A stretch of DNA of 64,000 bases from Mycobacterium sp. IS-1264 (GTDB lineage Bacteria; Actinomycetota; Actinomycetes; Mycobacteriales; Mycobacteriaceae). Position 1 is the stretch's first letter. Every line of letters begins with the position of its first letter. The notes below the pieces were generated by a model, which ran no database searches, had not been told where the DNA came from, and saw only the letters and a program-made list of their open reading frames with translations. The DNA is taken from NCBI RefSeq assembly GCF_001954195.1, contig NZ_MBES01000010.1, positions 62,001-126,000 on the forward strand, read 5' to 3'. The translations under genes and the position numbers were made by a program. Below, in pieces: positions 1-9,849 of this stretch.

Positions 1-816
1 GCCGATCACGGCGTGCCCGTGGAGAACGCCGACGAGGACACCCTGCAGTTGCTGGGCTGGACCGAGGCGACGGCCACCCCACAGGTCGAATTGGCGCTGA
101 AGCACCCCAAAGTGAAGATGATCGCCAACGCGCTCGGCACCCCGCCGGCCGACATGATCAAGCACATCCACGACGCCGGACTCAAGGTCGCCGCGCTGTG
201 CGGTTCACCGTCGCAGGCGCGCAAGCACGCCGACGCGGGCGTCGACATCATCATCGCGCAGGGCGGCGAGGCCGGCGGTCACTGCGGCGAGGTGGGCTCA
301 ATTGTGTTGTGGCCGCAGGTCATCAAGGAGGTCGCCCCGGTGCCGGTGCTGGCGGCGGGCGGCATCGGCAGCGGCCAGCAGATCGCGGCGGCACTGGCGC
401 TGGGCGCCCAGGGCGCGTGGACCGGATCGCAATGGCTGATGGTCGAGGAAGCCTCGAACACCCCGGTTCAGCAGGCGGCATACGCGAAGGCCAGCAGCCG
501 GGACACCGTCCGCAGCCGTTCGTTCACCGGTAAGCCCGCCCGGATGCTGCGCAACGACTGGACCGAGGCATGGGAGCAGGCCGACAACCCGAAGCCGCTG
601 GGAATGCCGTTGCAGTACATGGTTTCCGGCATGGCGGTGCGGGCCACGAACAAGTACCCGAACGAGACCGTCGACGTCGCATTCAACCCCGTCGGCCAGG
701 TCGTCGGTCAGTTCAGCAAGGTGGAAAAGACCTCGACGGTCATCGAACGCTGGGTGCAGGAGTACCTGGAGGCGACGAACAGGCTGGACGAGCTCAACGA
801 GGCCGCCACCGTCTAG
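1..816 (+). CDS. Nitronate monooxygenase family flavoprotein, 3' part (Rv1894c-like)
   Basis: The reading frame is open from the first base, so the N-terminus lies outside the window. The visible 271 codons are the C-terminal two thirds of a 2-nitropropane dioxygenase/nitronate monooxygenase TIM barrel. The FMN phosphate-binding segment reads AQGGEAGGHCG near visible residue 89, followed by PVLAAGGIGSGQQIAAALALGA. Such enzymes oxidise nitronates or act as NAD(P)H-dependent flavin oxidoreductases; the substrate cannot be read here. It converges on the Rv1893-like small gene with a 20-bp gap, the arrangement I recall for Rv1893/Rv1894c. Family assignment is firm; the orthologue assignment is by context. 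Confidence 0.88.
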   Translation, partial: ADHGVPVENADEDTLQLLGWTEATATPQVELALKHPKVKMIANALGTPPADMIKHIHDAGLKVAALCGSPSQARKHADAGVDIIIAQGGEAGGHCGEVGSIVLWPQVIKEVAPVPVLAAGGIGSGQQIAAALALGAQGAWTGSQWLMVEEASNTPVQQAAYAKASSRDTVRSRSFTGKPARMLRNDWTEAWEQADNPKPLGMPLQYMVSGMAVRATNKYPNETVDVAFNPVGQVVGQFSKVEKTSTVIERWVQEYLEATNRLDELNEAATV

Positions 817-836
817 CGGCCACCGTCTGACGGCGG

Positions 837-1064
837 CTACTCGTCGTCGACGTCGACCGCATCCTTACCGGTGAACACTTCCTTCGCCCGGTCCACCGCG
901 TGCGTGGCGATGTCGATCGAATTGTGAACGATGCCGCTCGCACCCCCGGCGATGTCGCCGCGGAGGATGTCACTGGCGTGTTCGACGATGTCCGAAGTCT
1001 TTTCGACGGCATTGGTCGCGATGTCCCTGGCGGCGTCGACCACGTCTTTGGCGTTGATGGCCAT
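837..1064 (-). CDS. Small conserved amphipathic protein (Rv1893-like)
   Basis: A 75-residue protein starting MAINAKDVVDAARDIATNAV and ending in an acidic DVDDE tail. I chose ATG at 1064 because a good GGGAG Shine-Dalgarno lies just upstream and the family begins this way; the frame is open further upstream but reads as a shadow of the neighbour. It has heptad-like I/V/A spacing and repeats the phrase DIAT(N/H)AV(E/D), suggesting an amphipathic helical, perhaps duplicated, peptide. There is no signal peptide or membrane segment. Function is unknown. It is co-directional with two envelope genes at 1135-1832 and may share their transcript. Confidence 0.75.
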   Translation of the reverse strand: MAINAKDVVDAARDIATNAVEKTSDIVEHASDILRGDIAGGASGIVHNSIDIATHAVDRAKEVFTGKDAVDVDDE

Positions 1065-1134
1065 CGGAGTCTCCCTTGGTTGCAGGACTTGGTTGCAGGA
1101 TGCGTTGCAGAACCTTGGTAAGGACTCTAGACGC

Positions 1135-1422
1135 TCAGTAGTTGACCAGTCTGCGCCAGTAGTCCTCCGGAATCTCGGCGCCGGACCGCAATATTCGCGC
1201 CAGGCCGATGGCCATCGCCACGCCGAGCAGCCCCAGCCATAGCCCTGCGACGCCGATGATCCCCCACAGGACGGCGGTAACCGCGGGCCACGGCGACAGC
1301 ACGGCGAGCAGTGGGGCGAAGAAGAAGCCGGCCCCGATGTACCACGCCGAGCCGGTGCGATCGGATGCCAGGACAAAGCGCAGCCACCGCGGGATCGGGG
1401 CGGCCGGCCGGACGTCATTCAT
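1135..1422 (-). CDS. Two-helix membrane protein (Rv1892-like)
   Basis: A 95-residue protein (start MNDVRPAAPIPRW). Two hydrophobic segments lie at about residues 28-48 and 50-73, separated by a Pro/Trp turn. A short basic N-terminus and a C-terminal tail ending EDYWRRLVNY would both be cytoplasmic. ATG at 1422 was preferred over a longer open frame because the upstream extension is Arg/Gly/Pro-rich shadow sequence overlapping the preceding gene. It sits 11 bp downstream of the Rv1891-like secreted protein, so the two are probably co-transcribed. No enzymatic motif is visible. Confidence 0.7.
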   Translation of the reverse strand: MNDVRPAAPIPRWLRFVLASDRTGSAWYIGAGFFFAPLLAVLSPWPAVTAVLWGIIGVAGLWLGLLGVAMAIGLARILRSGAEIPEDYWRRLVNY

Positions 1423-1433
1423 CGGTCGACCCG

Positions 1434-1832
1434 CTACGAAGAGGGCGGGAAGAACCCTGCCCCGGTGAACCATCCCTCTTGCCAGCCCTGATCTCCCAGG
1501 CACAGCATCGGAAGCCCGCGATCCGACTGCGCCGCCGCTTGCGGGCCCGGGCACTTCGCGCCGGCCTGCTGCACCCCATACAGGGGGTAGGAGATGACCC
1601 AGTAGCCGGTGGTGGCCGCGGGGAACTGGTTCGGGGGCGGGAAATGACACGCCTCGGCCTGGCCGCTTGGTCCTCGGCCGAAGATGAAGCGCTCGTAGTT
1701 ATCGCAGGGCGCGCCCAGCGAAGCCTGATAGTTCATGTTCGGCACGTCGCCGTCGTAACCGGCGGCCGCGGACGGCGCCATGCCGATCGTGATGCCCGCT
1801 ATCGAAGCGGCGCTTAGCAGTGCCCGAATCAT
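1434..1832 (-). CDS. Small secreted protein with paired cysteines (Rv1891-like)
   Basis: A 132-residue exported protein. MIRALLSAASIAGITIG is a clear signal sequence and cleavage is likely after SAAA, near residue 24. The mature part contains four cysteines (in GAPCDNYE, EACHFPP, AKCPGPQ and MLCLGDQ), probably two disulfides, and is rich in Gly, Pro and aromatics. ATG at 1832 was chosen over an earlier in-frame ATG at 1895 because it places the signal peptide at the N-terminus. It is mycobacteria-restricted as far as I recognise it, and its role is unknown. Confidence 0.72.
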   Translation of the reverse strand: MIRALLSAASIAGITIGMAPSAAAGYDGDVPNMNYQASLGAPCDNYERFIFGRGPSGQAEACHFPPPNQFPAATTGYWVISYPLYGVQQAGAKCPGPQAAAQSDRGLPMLCLGDQGWQEGWFTGAGFFPPSS

Positions 1833-1920
1833 GTTCCACCCCACTTGTCGCCGGTGACCTGCACCAAAGCATATCCATTGAGCCGCGGGCCACAAGGTCG
1901 TATTGCTTCTGGGCGGGGCA

Positions 1921-2520
1921 CTACTCCGAATGGTTGGCCGGGTGGTAGGTGCAGATGAGAACGCCGGTGCCGGTCGTGGTGACGGAAATCAGCTCGAGCG
2001 CGCGGGCCTGGCCGTCGCTGGGAAACACCCGCTTGCCCCCACCAAGCAGGATCGGCTCGACCATCAGGCGGTACTCATCGACCAGGTCCTGCTCGATCAG
2101 CTGCGCGGCCAACGACGCGCTGCCCATCACCTGCAGGGCGGCACCGCGCTGCGCTCGCAGCTGGCGAATGGCGCCGACCGCGTCGTCGGCAGGCAACAGG
2201 CGCGAGTTGGGCCAGGTGAGGTCGTCCGGTGTGAGCGTGCGGGACGCCACGTATTTGGGAATCTCGTTCATTCGGTCGGCGAACGGATCACCCGCGCGGT
2301 CCGGCCAGGCCGCAGCCATGGTCTGCCAGGTGCGCCGGCCGAACAGTAGGGCCTCCGTGGCGGCCATACTCTCGGTGACGGCCGGGCCCATCGTGGCGGG
2401 GTCGAAGTAGGGCATCGACCAGCCGCCGTGCGCAAATCCACCCTCGGTGTCTTCGCCTTGCCCGCCCGGTGCTTGGACGACGCCGTCGAGGCTCATGAAG
2501 TCGCTCAGCACGATGCGCAT
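1921..2520 (-). CDS. DHFR-like (RibD C-terminal domain) reductase
   Basis: A 199-residue soluble protein of the dihydrofolate-reductase-like RibD C-terminal family. It opens MRIVLSDFMSLDGVVQAPGG, has the FGRRTWQTMAAAWP motif, and later QVMGSASLAAQLIEQDLVDEYRLMVEPILLGGGKRVF, the typical nucleotide-binding and C-terminal core. These proteins are presumed NADPH-dependent reductases of unknown substrate. The start has an AAAGGG Shine-Dalgarno. It is transcribed divergently from the CYP125-type gene across 188 bp. I do not recognise a specific orthologue. Confidence 0.8.
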   Translation of the reverse strand: MRIVLSDFMSLDGVVQAPGGQGEDTEGGFAHGGWSMPYFDPATMGPAVTESMAATEALLFGRRTWQTMAAAWPDRAGDPFADRMNEIPKYVASRTLTPDDLTWPNSRLLPADDAVGAIRQLRAQRGAALQVMGSASLAAQLIEQDLVDEYRLMVEPILLGGGKRVFPSDGQARALELISVTTTGTGVLICTYHPANHSE

Positions 2521-2680
2521 CCGTCACGCCCTTTCGTTTGCTCGGTGCTGTTGGTCGGTGCTCACTGGTGCAGACCGCCGGCGTCAGGAAAATTCATCGC
2601 CGCTGAACATGTTGCAGTTCGCGGGTGTCGAAATTGCTTCGGTGCTTCCCAACCGGGGTGTTGCAATGGTTTATTGGCAC

Positions 2681-2694
2681 TAGAACACGTCGTA
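2681..2694 (+). promoter_or_regulatory. KstR-like operator upstream of the CYP125-type gene
   Basis: TAGAACACGTCGTA matches the KstR consensus TnnAACnnGTTnnA at all defined positions except one (GTC instead of GTT). It ends 14 bp before the P450 ATG and just precedes the GAGGAG Shine-Dalgarno. KstR is the TetR-family repressor of mycobacterial sterol catabolism, and CYP125 is a classical member of that regulon. The match to a gene of the expected function raises confidence despite the single mismatch. Confidence 0.6.
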
Positions 2695-2708
2695 TCGAGG
2701 AGTGGTTC

Positions 2709-3971
2709 ATGCCGACCCCCAATCTGCCTGCCGGCTTCGATTTCACCGACCCGGACATCTACGCCGAGCGGCTGCCCGTGGAGGAGTTGGCCGAGATGCG
2801 CCGAGTCGCACCGATCTGGTGGAACGAGCAACCCCTTGGCGCGGGCGGGTTCGACGACGGCGGCTTCTGGGTGGTGACCAAGCACAAGGACGTCAAGGAG
2901 ATCTCGCTGCGCAGCGATATCTTCTCCAGCCTGCAGAAGACGGCCCTGCCCCGCTACAAGGACGGCACGGTCGGCGAACAGGTGGAACGCGGGAAGTTCG
3001 TGCTGTTGAACATGGATGCACCGCAACACACCCGGCTGCGCAAGATCATCTCGCGCGCCTTCACTCCCCGGGCGGTCGAGCGGCTGCGCGAAGACCTCGC
3101 CGAGCGCGCCCGGCGCATCGTCGAGACCGCGGCGGCCGAAGGATCCGGTGACTTCGTCGAGCAAGTGTCGTGTGAGCTGCCGTTGCAGGCCATCGCCGGC
3201 CTGATGGGCGTGCCGCAGGAAGACCGCAAGAAACTTTTCCACTGGTCCAACGAGATGGTCGGCGACCAAGACCCCGAGTTCGCCAACAACGACGCCATCA
3301 CCGCCTCCGTCGAACTCATCATGTACGGCATGCAGATGGCCGCCGACAGGGCGAAGAACCCCGGCGATGACCTCGTCACCAAGCTGATCGAGGCGGACAT
3401 CGACGGGCACAAGCTGTCCGACGACGAGTTCGGCTTCTTCGTCATTCTGCTGGCAGTCGCCGGAAACGAGACGACGCGCAACTCCATCACCCAGGGCATG
3501 ATGGCCTTCACCGATTTCCCCGATCAGTGGGAACTGTTCAAGAAGGAGCGTCCCGCCACCGCGGCAGACGAGATCGTCCGGTGGGCCACGCCGGTCACGT
3601 CGTTCCAGCGGACCGCGCTGGAGGACTACGAACTGTCCGGCGTGCAGATCAAAAAGGGCCAGCGGGTCGTGATGTTCTACCGCTCCGCCAATTTCGACGA
3701 GGACGTGTTCGACGACCCGTACACCTTCAACATCCTTCGCGACCCCAACCCGCACGTGGGATTCGGCGGCACGGGTGCGCACTACTGCATCGGCGCCAAC
3801 CTGGCGCGCATGACGATCGACCTGATTTTCAACGCGATCGCCGACGGCATACCGAACCTGGAATCGATCGGCAAACCCGAGCGGCTTCGCTCGGGCTGGC
3901 TCAACGGGATCAAGCATTGGCAGGTGGACTACCACACCAACGGCACGGCGAAATCCCCTGTCGCGCACTAG
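2709..3971 (+). CDS. Cytochrome P450, CYP125 family (steroid C26/27 monooxygenase)
   Basis: A 420-residue P450 very close to CYP125A1 by recall. The N-terminus PNLPAGFDFTDPDIYAERLP, the I-helix oxygen-binding motif AGNETTRNS, and the heme loop FGGTGAHYCIGANLAR with Cys360 as thiolate ligand are all present. CYP125 hydroxylates and oxidises the terminal carbon of the cholesterol side chain, starting its beta-oxidation. ATG at 2709 has GAGGAG upstream; a longer frame from 2625 is not needed. In M. tuberculosis CYP125A1 (Rv3545c) lies elsewhere, in the main cholesterol locus, so this copy may be a paralogue. An alcohol dehydrogenase follows 10 bp downstream and a KstR-like operator lies upstream. 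Confidence 0.9.
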   Translation: MPTPNLPAGFDFTDPDIYAERLPVEELAEMRRVAPIWWNEQPLGAGGFDDGGFWVVTKHKDVKEISLRSDIFSSLQKTALPRYKDGTVGEQVERGKFVLLNMDAPQHTRLRKIISRAFTPRAVERLREDLAERARRIVETAAAEGSGDFVEQVSCELPLQAIAGLMGVPQEDRKKLFHWSNEMVGDQDPEFANNDAITASVELIMYGMQMAADRAKNPGDDLVTKLIEADIDGHKLSDDEFGFFVILLAVAGNETTRNSITQGMMAFTDFPDQWELFKKERPATAADEIVRWATPVTSFQRTALEDYELSGVQIKKGQRVVMFYRSANFDEDVFDDPYTFNILRDPNPHVGFGGTGAHYCIGANLARMTIDLIFNAIADGIPNLESIGKPERLRSGWLNGIKHWQVDYHTNGTAKSPVAH

Positions 3972-3981
3972 CATCAATCGC

Positions 3982-4995
3982 ATGCCCACGCATCGAGCCG
4001 TTCACGTAAAGTCCGCTGGAGCACCGTTAGAACTGGTCGATGTCGAAACCAAGCCGCCGGGCCCCGACGAGGTTCGTCTGACGGTTACCGCGTGTGGCAT
4101 CTGCGGCACCGACGCACATTTTGTCGCGGGTGGCTTTCCGGGCATGTCGTGGCCGCTGACGCCCGGGCACGAAATCGCCGGCAAAATCGCCGAAATCGGC
4201 GATGGCGTGCAGGATTTCGCAATCGGCGATCGCGTCGGGGTGGGATGGTTCGGCGGATGCTGCTACCGCTGCGATCAATGCCGCAAAGGCCGGTTCATTC
4301 ACTGCGAGAACGGCAAGGTGCCGAGTTGGCAATATCCCGGTGGCTACGCGGAGTCGGTGACCGTGCCGGTCAGCGCGTTGGCCCGAATACCGGCAGAGCT
4401 CTCCGACGCCGAGGCCGCCCCTTTGGGTTGTGCCGGAGTGACCACCTACAACGCCCTACGTCACACCAAGGCGCTGCCCGGCGATCGGGTCGCGATACTC
4501 GGGGTCGGCGGCCTGGGCCACCTCGGGGTGCAGTTCGCCCGGGCAATGGGATTCGAGACCATCGCGATCAACCGAGGCACCGGCAAAGCCGATGATGCCC
4601 GCAAGCTGGGCGCCCATCACTACATCGACTCGACGGCCAGTGACCCCGCCGAGGCGCTGAAGGCCTTGGGCGGCGCGACGGTCGTGCTGGCCACCGCGGG
4701 CAACTCGAAGGCCATGGCGGCCACGGTCGGCGGCATACTGCCCCAAGGGGAACTGGTCACCATCGGCGTCACGCCCGAACCGCTGCCCATCAGTCCCGTG
4801 CAGCTGATAACGCCGGGCGTCAGCATTGTTGGCCATCCCTCCGGGACGGCCAAGGATGTCGAGGACACGATGCATTTCGCGGTCTTGTCCGGGGTGCGGG
4901 CGTGGATCGAGGAGTTACCGCTGTCGCAAGCCGCGGAGGGCTATGCGGCGCTGGAAGGCGGCCGGGCGCACTACCGCACCGTTTTGACAATGTGA
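3982..4995 (+). CDS. Zinc-dependent alcohol dehydrogenase (MDR superfamily)
   Basis: A 337-residue zinc alcohol dehydrogenase. The catalytic-zinc ligands lie in CGICGTDAHF and GHE. The structural-zinc cysteines are in the cluster CCYRCDQCRKGRFIHC around residues 92-107, and the NAD-binding Rossmann motif is GVGGLGHLG. Its start is 10 bp after the P450 stop, so the two are almost certainly one transcript. The pair suggests sequential oxidation: the P450 makes a terminal alcohol and the dehydrogenase takes it to an aldehyde or beyond. That substrate link is inference; no residue identifies a sterol substrate. Confidence 0.87.
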   Translation: MPTHRAVHVKSAGAPLELVDVETKPPGPDEVRLTVTACGICGTDAHFVAGGFPGMSWPLTPGHEIAGKIAEIGDGVQDFAIGDRVGVGWFGGCCYRCDQCRKGRFIHCENGKVPSWQYPGGYAESVTVPVSALARIPAELSDAEAAPLGCAGVTTYNALRHTKALPGDRVAILGVGGLGHLGVQFARAMGFETIAINRGTGKADDARKLGAHHYIDSTASDPAEALKALGGATVVLATAGNSKAMAATVGGILPQGELVTIGVTPEPLPISPVQLITPGVSIVGHPSGTAKDVEDTMHFAVLSGVRAWIEELPLSQAAEGYAALEGGRAHYRTVLTM

Positions 4996-5020
4996 ACAAT
5001 GGCGCGGATAGGGTCGGTCC

Positions 5021-5596
5021 GTGACCGACCGGTGGGCCCTGGACGCATCCGACGGGGAGCTGTTACTTCGTACCGGCGTCAAGGGCAGAGCCGCGCGGAT
5101 GGGTCATCGGCTCACTATCGCGATGACGCGGTGGCACGCGACGGTGAGCTGGGCCGGTGCCGAGCCCGTCGCCGTCCAGCTCGCGGTCGAGACGGATTCG
5201 TTCGAGGTGCTGCGCGGCGAGGGCGGCGTCAAAGGTCTGTCCGGTGCCGAGAAGGCGTTGGTCCGGTCCAACGCGTTGAAGTCGTTGGACGCCGGGCGAT
5301 TTCCGGAGATCCGATTCGCCGCCGATGCCGCTGCCAATATCGAGGCCATCGTCAAGACCGGCGACGGGTACCGTCTCACCGGCGAGCTGCACATCAATGG
5401 AAAGTCGCGAGAGCACGTAATCGACTTGCGCACGGAGGATCTCGGTGATTCGTGGCGAATGTCCGCCGAATCCAAGGTTCGCCAAACCGATTACGGAGTC
5501 AAGCCCTATTCGTTGCTGATGGGCTCGGTGCAGGTTGCCGACGACGTGACGGTGTCCTTCGCCGCGGTGCACCCGAAGGGCAAGCGCTTGGATTAA
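5021..5596 (+). CDS. YceI-family lipid-binding-like protein (Rv1890c-like)
   Basis: A 191-residue protein with a GTG start and no signal peptide. Family-like features are KSLDAGRFPEIRFAAD, the YRLTGELHINGKSREH strand pair, and the C-terminal SESKVRQTDYGVKPYSLLMGSVQVADDVTV, matching the YceI/TT1927b beta-barrel fold that binds polyisoprenoid-like lipids. Without an export signal it would be cytosolic, unlike E. coli YceI. Its TAA stop overlaps the TAA of the convergent gene within the palindrome TTAA at 5593-5596. The natural ligand cannot be read from sequence. Confidence 0.75.
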   Translation: MTDRWALDASDGELLLRTGVKGRAARMGHRLTIAMTRWHATVSWAGAEPVAVQLAVETDSFEVLRGEGGVKGLSGAEKALVRSNALKSLDAGRFPEIRFAADAAANIEAIVKTGDGYRLTGELHINGKSREHVIDLRTEDLGDSWRMSAESKVRQTDYGVKPYSLLMGSVQVADDVTVSFAAVHPKGKRLD

Positions 5597-6717
5597 GGCT
5601 GGGTCGGCGCGTGCGGACCGGAATCGCCGGTGCCGCCGGGGATGTGCTCGAGCATCCTGGTCAAATACGGCTGTCCATTCGATTCGGGCTGTGGCTCCCC
5701 CGGTACGCCTTGCTGTTCGTCCGGCGCGCCCGGCTCCGCAACCGGCTCACCGGCCGGTGCCTTGGAATGAGGGGCAGCCTGCTCGGTTTCGCGGGGCGGT
5801 GCGACCGCGGGAGCGACGGCCTCGGCGACTTGCGGCGTGGGTGGGTGCACCGAGTGCTTCGGCCCCGCGGGCTGGGCGCCCGGCGCCAGCTGAATGCCCA
5901 GAGCGAGGGAGACCGACGCGACGAAGGTAACCGTGCCGGCGGCCAACGCGGTCATGGCCCCGGCGTAGGACAGCTGCCGACTCCGCTCGGGCGCGGCGGC
6001 GGCGGGTTCACTGATGTGCGCGACCAGTTGCTCATCGGTGAAGTCGGTGCTGGACGCCGCGGCGAGAGCCGCTCCCCGCGCCACCGTCACTTGCGCCATG
6101 GTTTGCGCGAAAACCGGTACCGGCAAGGCGTTTTCGAGTTGCCATGAGAGCCCGTCGATATCAGTGTCCGCGCCGACGACAACGACTCCGCCCGGACGCC
6201 ACCCGTTGCGTTCGAACATTCCGCCCAGCCACTGGGTAAGTCCGTCGAAGCCGCCGCGGACATGCTTGACGACTGTTTGGGTCTGGTCGTCATGGGTGTC
6301 GACCATGACGACCGTCGCCCACTCATGTTCGAGGATGCAGACCGCGGTCTGGTCGTGACCGATCACAGGCGCGATGGCGCGCGCCAGGGTCTCGACGGCA
6401 TCAAGCAATCGAACCGGCACCACGTTGTGGAAACCAGCGTCGGTCAGCGCTTCCAACAGCAGGGCGGCCTGCGCGGACGCTTGGTCGTTCCAGGTGACTC
6501 CAATGACACGGAGGTGGCGGTCGCCCGCGGCCGCGAGCGCGTTCACCCGCAATACCTCGTCCGCCACCTGCTCCGCGGTGCTTACGGCGCGCACACCGCG
6601 TCCCGCTTGCAGCGCCAATTCCCGATGGTCCGCGATGGTGCCGTCTGCGCCATGCCCCTCAGCGAGGACCCACCCTACGGTGGTCGGCGTCAGTGACAGC
6701 CCTAGTACCGCGTCCAA
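5593..6717 (-). CDS. Mycobacterial DUF7159-like protein with TM anchor and Pro-rich tail
   Basis: A 374-residue protein starting with TTG, preceded by a good GAGGTG Shine-Dalgarno. The N-terminal 215 residues begin MDAVLGLSLTPTTVGWVLAEG, with a repeated actin/hexokinase-like topology and a VVVVGADTDIDGLSWQLE segment. One membrane helix follows at about residues 247-270 (AGAMTALAAGTVTFVASVSL). The last ~100 residues are rich in Pro, Ala, Glu and Gln and look disordered and extracytoplasmic. Similar proteins occur in several copies in mycobacteria; I know of no proven function. It shares overlapping stop codons with the YceI gene. Confidence 0.7.
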   Translation of the reverse strand: MDAVLGLSLTPTTVGWVLAEGHGADGTIADHRELALQAGRGVRAVSTAEQVADEVLRVNALAAAGDRHLRVIGVTWNDQASAQAALLLEALTDAGFHNVVPVRLLDAVETLARAIAPVIGHDQTAVCILEHEWATVVMVDTHDDQTQTVVKHVRGGFDGLTQWLGGMFERNGWRPGGVVVVGADTDIDGLSWQLENALPVPVFAQTMAQVTVARGAALAAASSTDFTDEQLVAHISEPAAAAPERSRQLSYAGAMTALAAGTVTFVASVSLALGIQLAPGAQPAGPKHSVHPPTPQVAEAVAPAVAPPRETEQAAPHSKAPAGEPVAEPGAPDEQQGVPGEPQPESNGQPYLTRMLEHIPGGTGDSGPHAPTQP

Positions 6718-8173
<1,456 letters not shown>

Positions 8174-8190
8174 CCCGTCGGAGTCCGAAC

Positions 8191-8781
8191 ATCGCTACTG
8201 CGCTTGACGCCATCGTCAGGCGCAGTAGCGCGTTAAGGGTCGTTCTGATCGCGGCGCCGGCGGTTCTGGTCGCAACCCTGGCGCCGCAGGCGCGCGGCGA
8301 CAGCACACTGACCGCGTTGGTCGACGCGGCGGCGCAGCGCTTGCAGCTCGCCGAGCCGGTGGCCGCCGTCAAGTGGCGGACGCACGGCTCCATCGAGGAC
8401 CCGGGCCGCGCGGAACAAGAACTCACCAAGCTGGGCGCCGAGGCCACCGCCCGGCACGTCGACCCGGACTACGTCACCCAGGTCTTCCGCGACCAGATCC
8501 ACGCGACCGAGGCAATCGAATACAGCCGGTTCGCGGGATGGAAGCTCGACCCGTCCAACCTGCCGGCCGCTGCGCCCGACCTGCCCGCGTTGCGGGGCGC
8601 GATCGACGCCCTCAACCAGACAATGCTGACCCAGATCGCGGCCAACTGGGGCCTGCTGCATTCGCCGGCGTGCGGCCCGCAACTCGACACCGCCAGCAAC
8701 GGCGTCATCTCGGCGCGCCAGCTCGACGGCGTCGACCGGCAAGCGCTCTCGTTGGCGACGAGCTCGTACTGCCAGGGCTGA
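8191..8781 (+). CDS. Exported AroQ-gamma chorismate mutase (Rv1885c-like), non-standard start
   Basis: The mature part (VDAAAQRLQLAEPVAAVKW, later VTQVFRDQIHATEAIEYSRF and LATSSYCQG) is the secreted all-helical chorismate mutase that converts chorismate to prephenate outside the cytoplasm. In frame upstream is a convincing signal peptide: RR near the start, hydrophobic core ALRVVLIAAPAVLVATLAP, cleavage near QARG. Between the in-frame stop at 8128 and a TTG at 8317 there is no ATG, GTG or TTG. ATC at 8191 has a CGGAG Shine-Dalgarno 7 nt upstream and would give 196 residues, close to the 199 of M. tuberculosis. Starting at TTG 8317 would delete the export signal. I therefore propose ATC initiation, or a sequence error. 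Confidence 0.72.
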   Translation: MATALDAIVRRSSALRVVLIAAPAVLVATLAPQARGDSTLTALVDAAAQRLQLAEPVAAVKWRTHGSIEDPGRAEQELTKLGAEATARHVDPDYVTQVFRDQIHATEAIEYSRFAGWKLDPSNLPAAAPDLPALRGAIDALNQTMLTQIAANWGLLHSPACGPQLDTASNGVISARQLDGVDRQALSLATSSYCQG

Positions 8782-8911
8782 TTTAGTCATTTCTTACGAA
8801 TCTCTAAAGCTGCCTTTTGGCTGGTGAGAACCGATTTCGGCTGATAGACGGCCTATCTCGGCCAATTTTCGAATTGGTAACGCTTCGGACACAGCTGCCG
8901 AATTGTTTGAC

Positions 8912-9325
8912 ATGAGTAAACTCTGCAAGCCTCTCGTCAAGTCCCTGATGGCCGGCGGGTTCGTTGCAGCGTCGCTGACTACTTCAACCGTCGAGGCCAA
9001 CGCCACCCCCGTCACCCCCAACTGGGATGCGGTGGCGCAGTGCGAATCCGGCGGGAACTGGCAGGCCAACACCGGCAACGGCGAATACGGTGGGCTGCAG
9101 TTCAAACCAGCCACCTGGACCAGATACGGCGGCGTCGGTAACCCGGCGGCCGCATCCAGGGAGGAACAGATCGCGGTGGCCAACCGTGTCTTTGCCGACC
9201 AGGGCGTCGAGGCATGGCCGAAGTGCGGCGCCGCGTCGGGCCTTCCGATCGGGCTGTATTCGCACCCCGCACAGGGCATCAAACAAATCATCAACGGGAT
9301 CATTCAGGCGAGCATCCCGCACTGA
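8912..9325 (+). CDS. rpfC: Resuscitation-promoting factor C
   Basis: A 137-residue secreted Rpf. Residues 1-30 are a signal peptide ([20 protein letters not shown]). The compact Rpf lysozyme-like domain follows from [14 protein letters not shown], with Glu45 as the catalytic acid and Cys44/Cys105 as the likely disulfide. It ends [17 protein letters not shown] like M. tuberculosis RpfC. Rpfs cleave peptidoglycan with RipA and promote exit from dormancy. ATG at 8912 is preferred over a TTG three codons upstream. No riboswitch-like fold was recognised in the 130-bp upstream gap. Confidence 0.94.
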   Translation: MSKLCKPLVKSLMAGGFVAASLTTSTVEANATPVTPNWDAVAQCESGGNWQANTGNGEYGGLQFKPATWTRYGGVGNPAAASREEQIAVANRVFADQGVEAWPKCGAASGLPIGLYSHPAQGIKQIINGIIQASIPH

Positions 9326-9382
9326 TGGTCGATGACTGCCCATGGTCTATGACCGCGCACAAAGCTGTGTTTGGATCAGGCC

Positions 9383-9838
9383 ATGGAAGGTTCGGCGACA
9401 GTACATATGGCGGCGCCCGCGGAAAAGATCTGGGAGCTGATCGCGGATGTCCGCAACACCGGGCGGTTCTCCCCGGAAGTCATTGAGGCAGAGTGGCTCG
9501 GCGATGCCGCCGGCCCGACGCTGGGCGCCAAATTCCGCGGCCACGTCCGGCGCAACGAGATAGGCCCGGTGTACTGGACGACGTGCAAGGTGACCGCGTG
9601 CGAACCCGGACGTGAGTTCGGCTTCGCGGTCATGCTCGGCGACCGCCCGGTCAACAATTGGCACTACCGATTGGCGCCTTCCGGCGGTGGCACGGACGTC
9701 ACCGAATCGTTTCGCCTCAACCCGGCGCCATGGCTCGGTGTGTATTGGTTGCTGGGCGGCTTTCTGCGCAAGCGCCGCAACATCCGCGACATGACCAAAA
9801 CGCTGAACCGCATCAAAGATGTGGTCGAGGCGGGCTAG
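9383..9838 (+). CDS. SRPBCC/polyketide-cyclase-like protein (Rv1883c-like)
   Basis: A 151-residue START-like protein: MEGSATVHMAAPAEKIWELIADVRNTGRFSPEV at the N-terminus, then a central beta-sheet (HYRLAPSGGGTDVTESFRL) and a basic C-terminal helix (RKRRNIRDMTKTLNRIKD). The fold makes a hydrophobic pocket for a lipid or polyketide-like ligand; the ligand is unknown. ATG at 9383 is preferred over an upstream TTG. It sits 11 bp before the SDR gene and is likely co-transcribed with it, as in the Rv1883c-Rv1882c order. Confidence 0.8.
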   Translation: MEGSATVHMAAPAEKIWELIADVRNTGRFSPEVIEAEWLGDAAGPTLGAKFRGHVRRNEIGPVYWTTCKVTACEPGREFGFAVMLGDRPVNNWHYRLAPSGGGTDVTESFRLNPAPWLGVYWLLGGFLRKRRNIRDMTKTLNRIKDVVEAG

Positions 9839-9849
9839 AGGCGGACTGG

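Noticed and set aside
2562..3989. 475-codon open frame on the minus strand opposite the CYP125-type gene
   Set aside because: Antisense shadow of a high-GC gene; composition rich in Val, Arg, Gly and His with no domain; the plus frame is a complete P450.
8782..8911. Possible riboswitch upstream of rpfC
   Set aside because: rpfA in M. tuberculosis has one, but this 130-bp gap shows no ydaO-like conserved core or strong fold.
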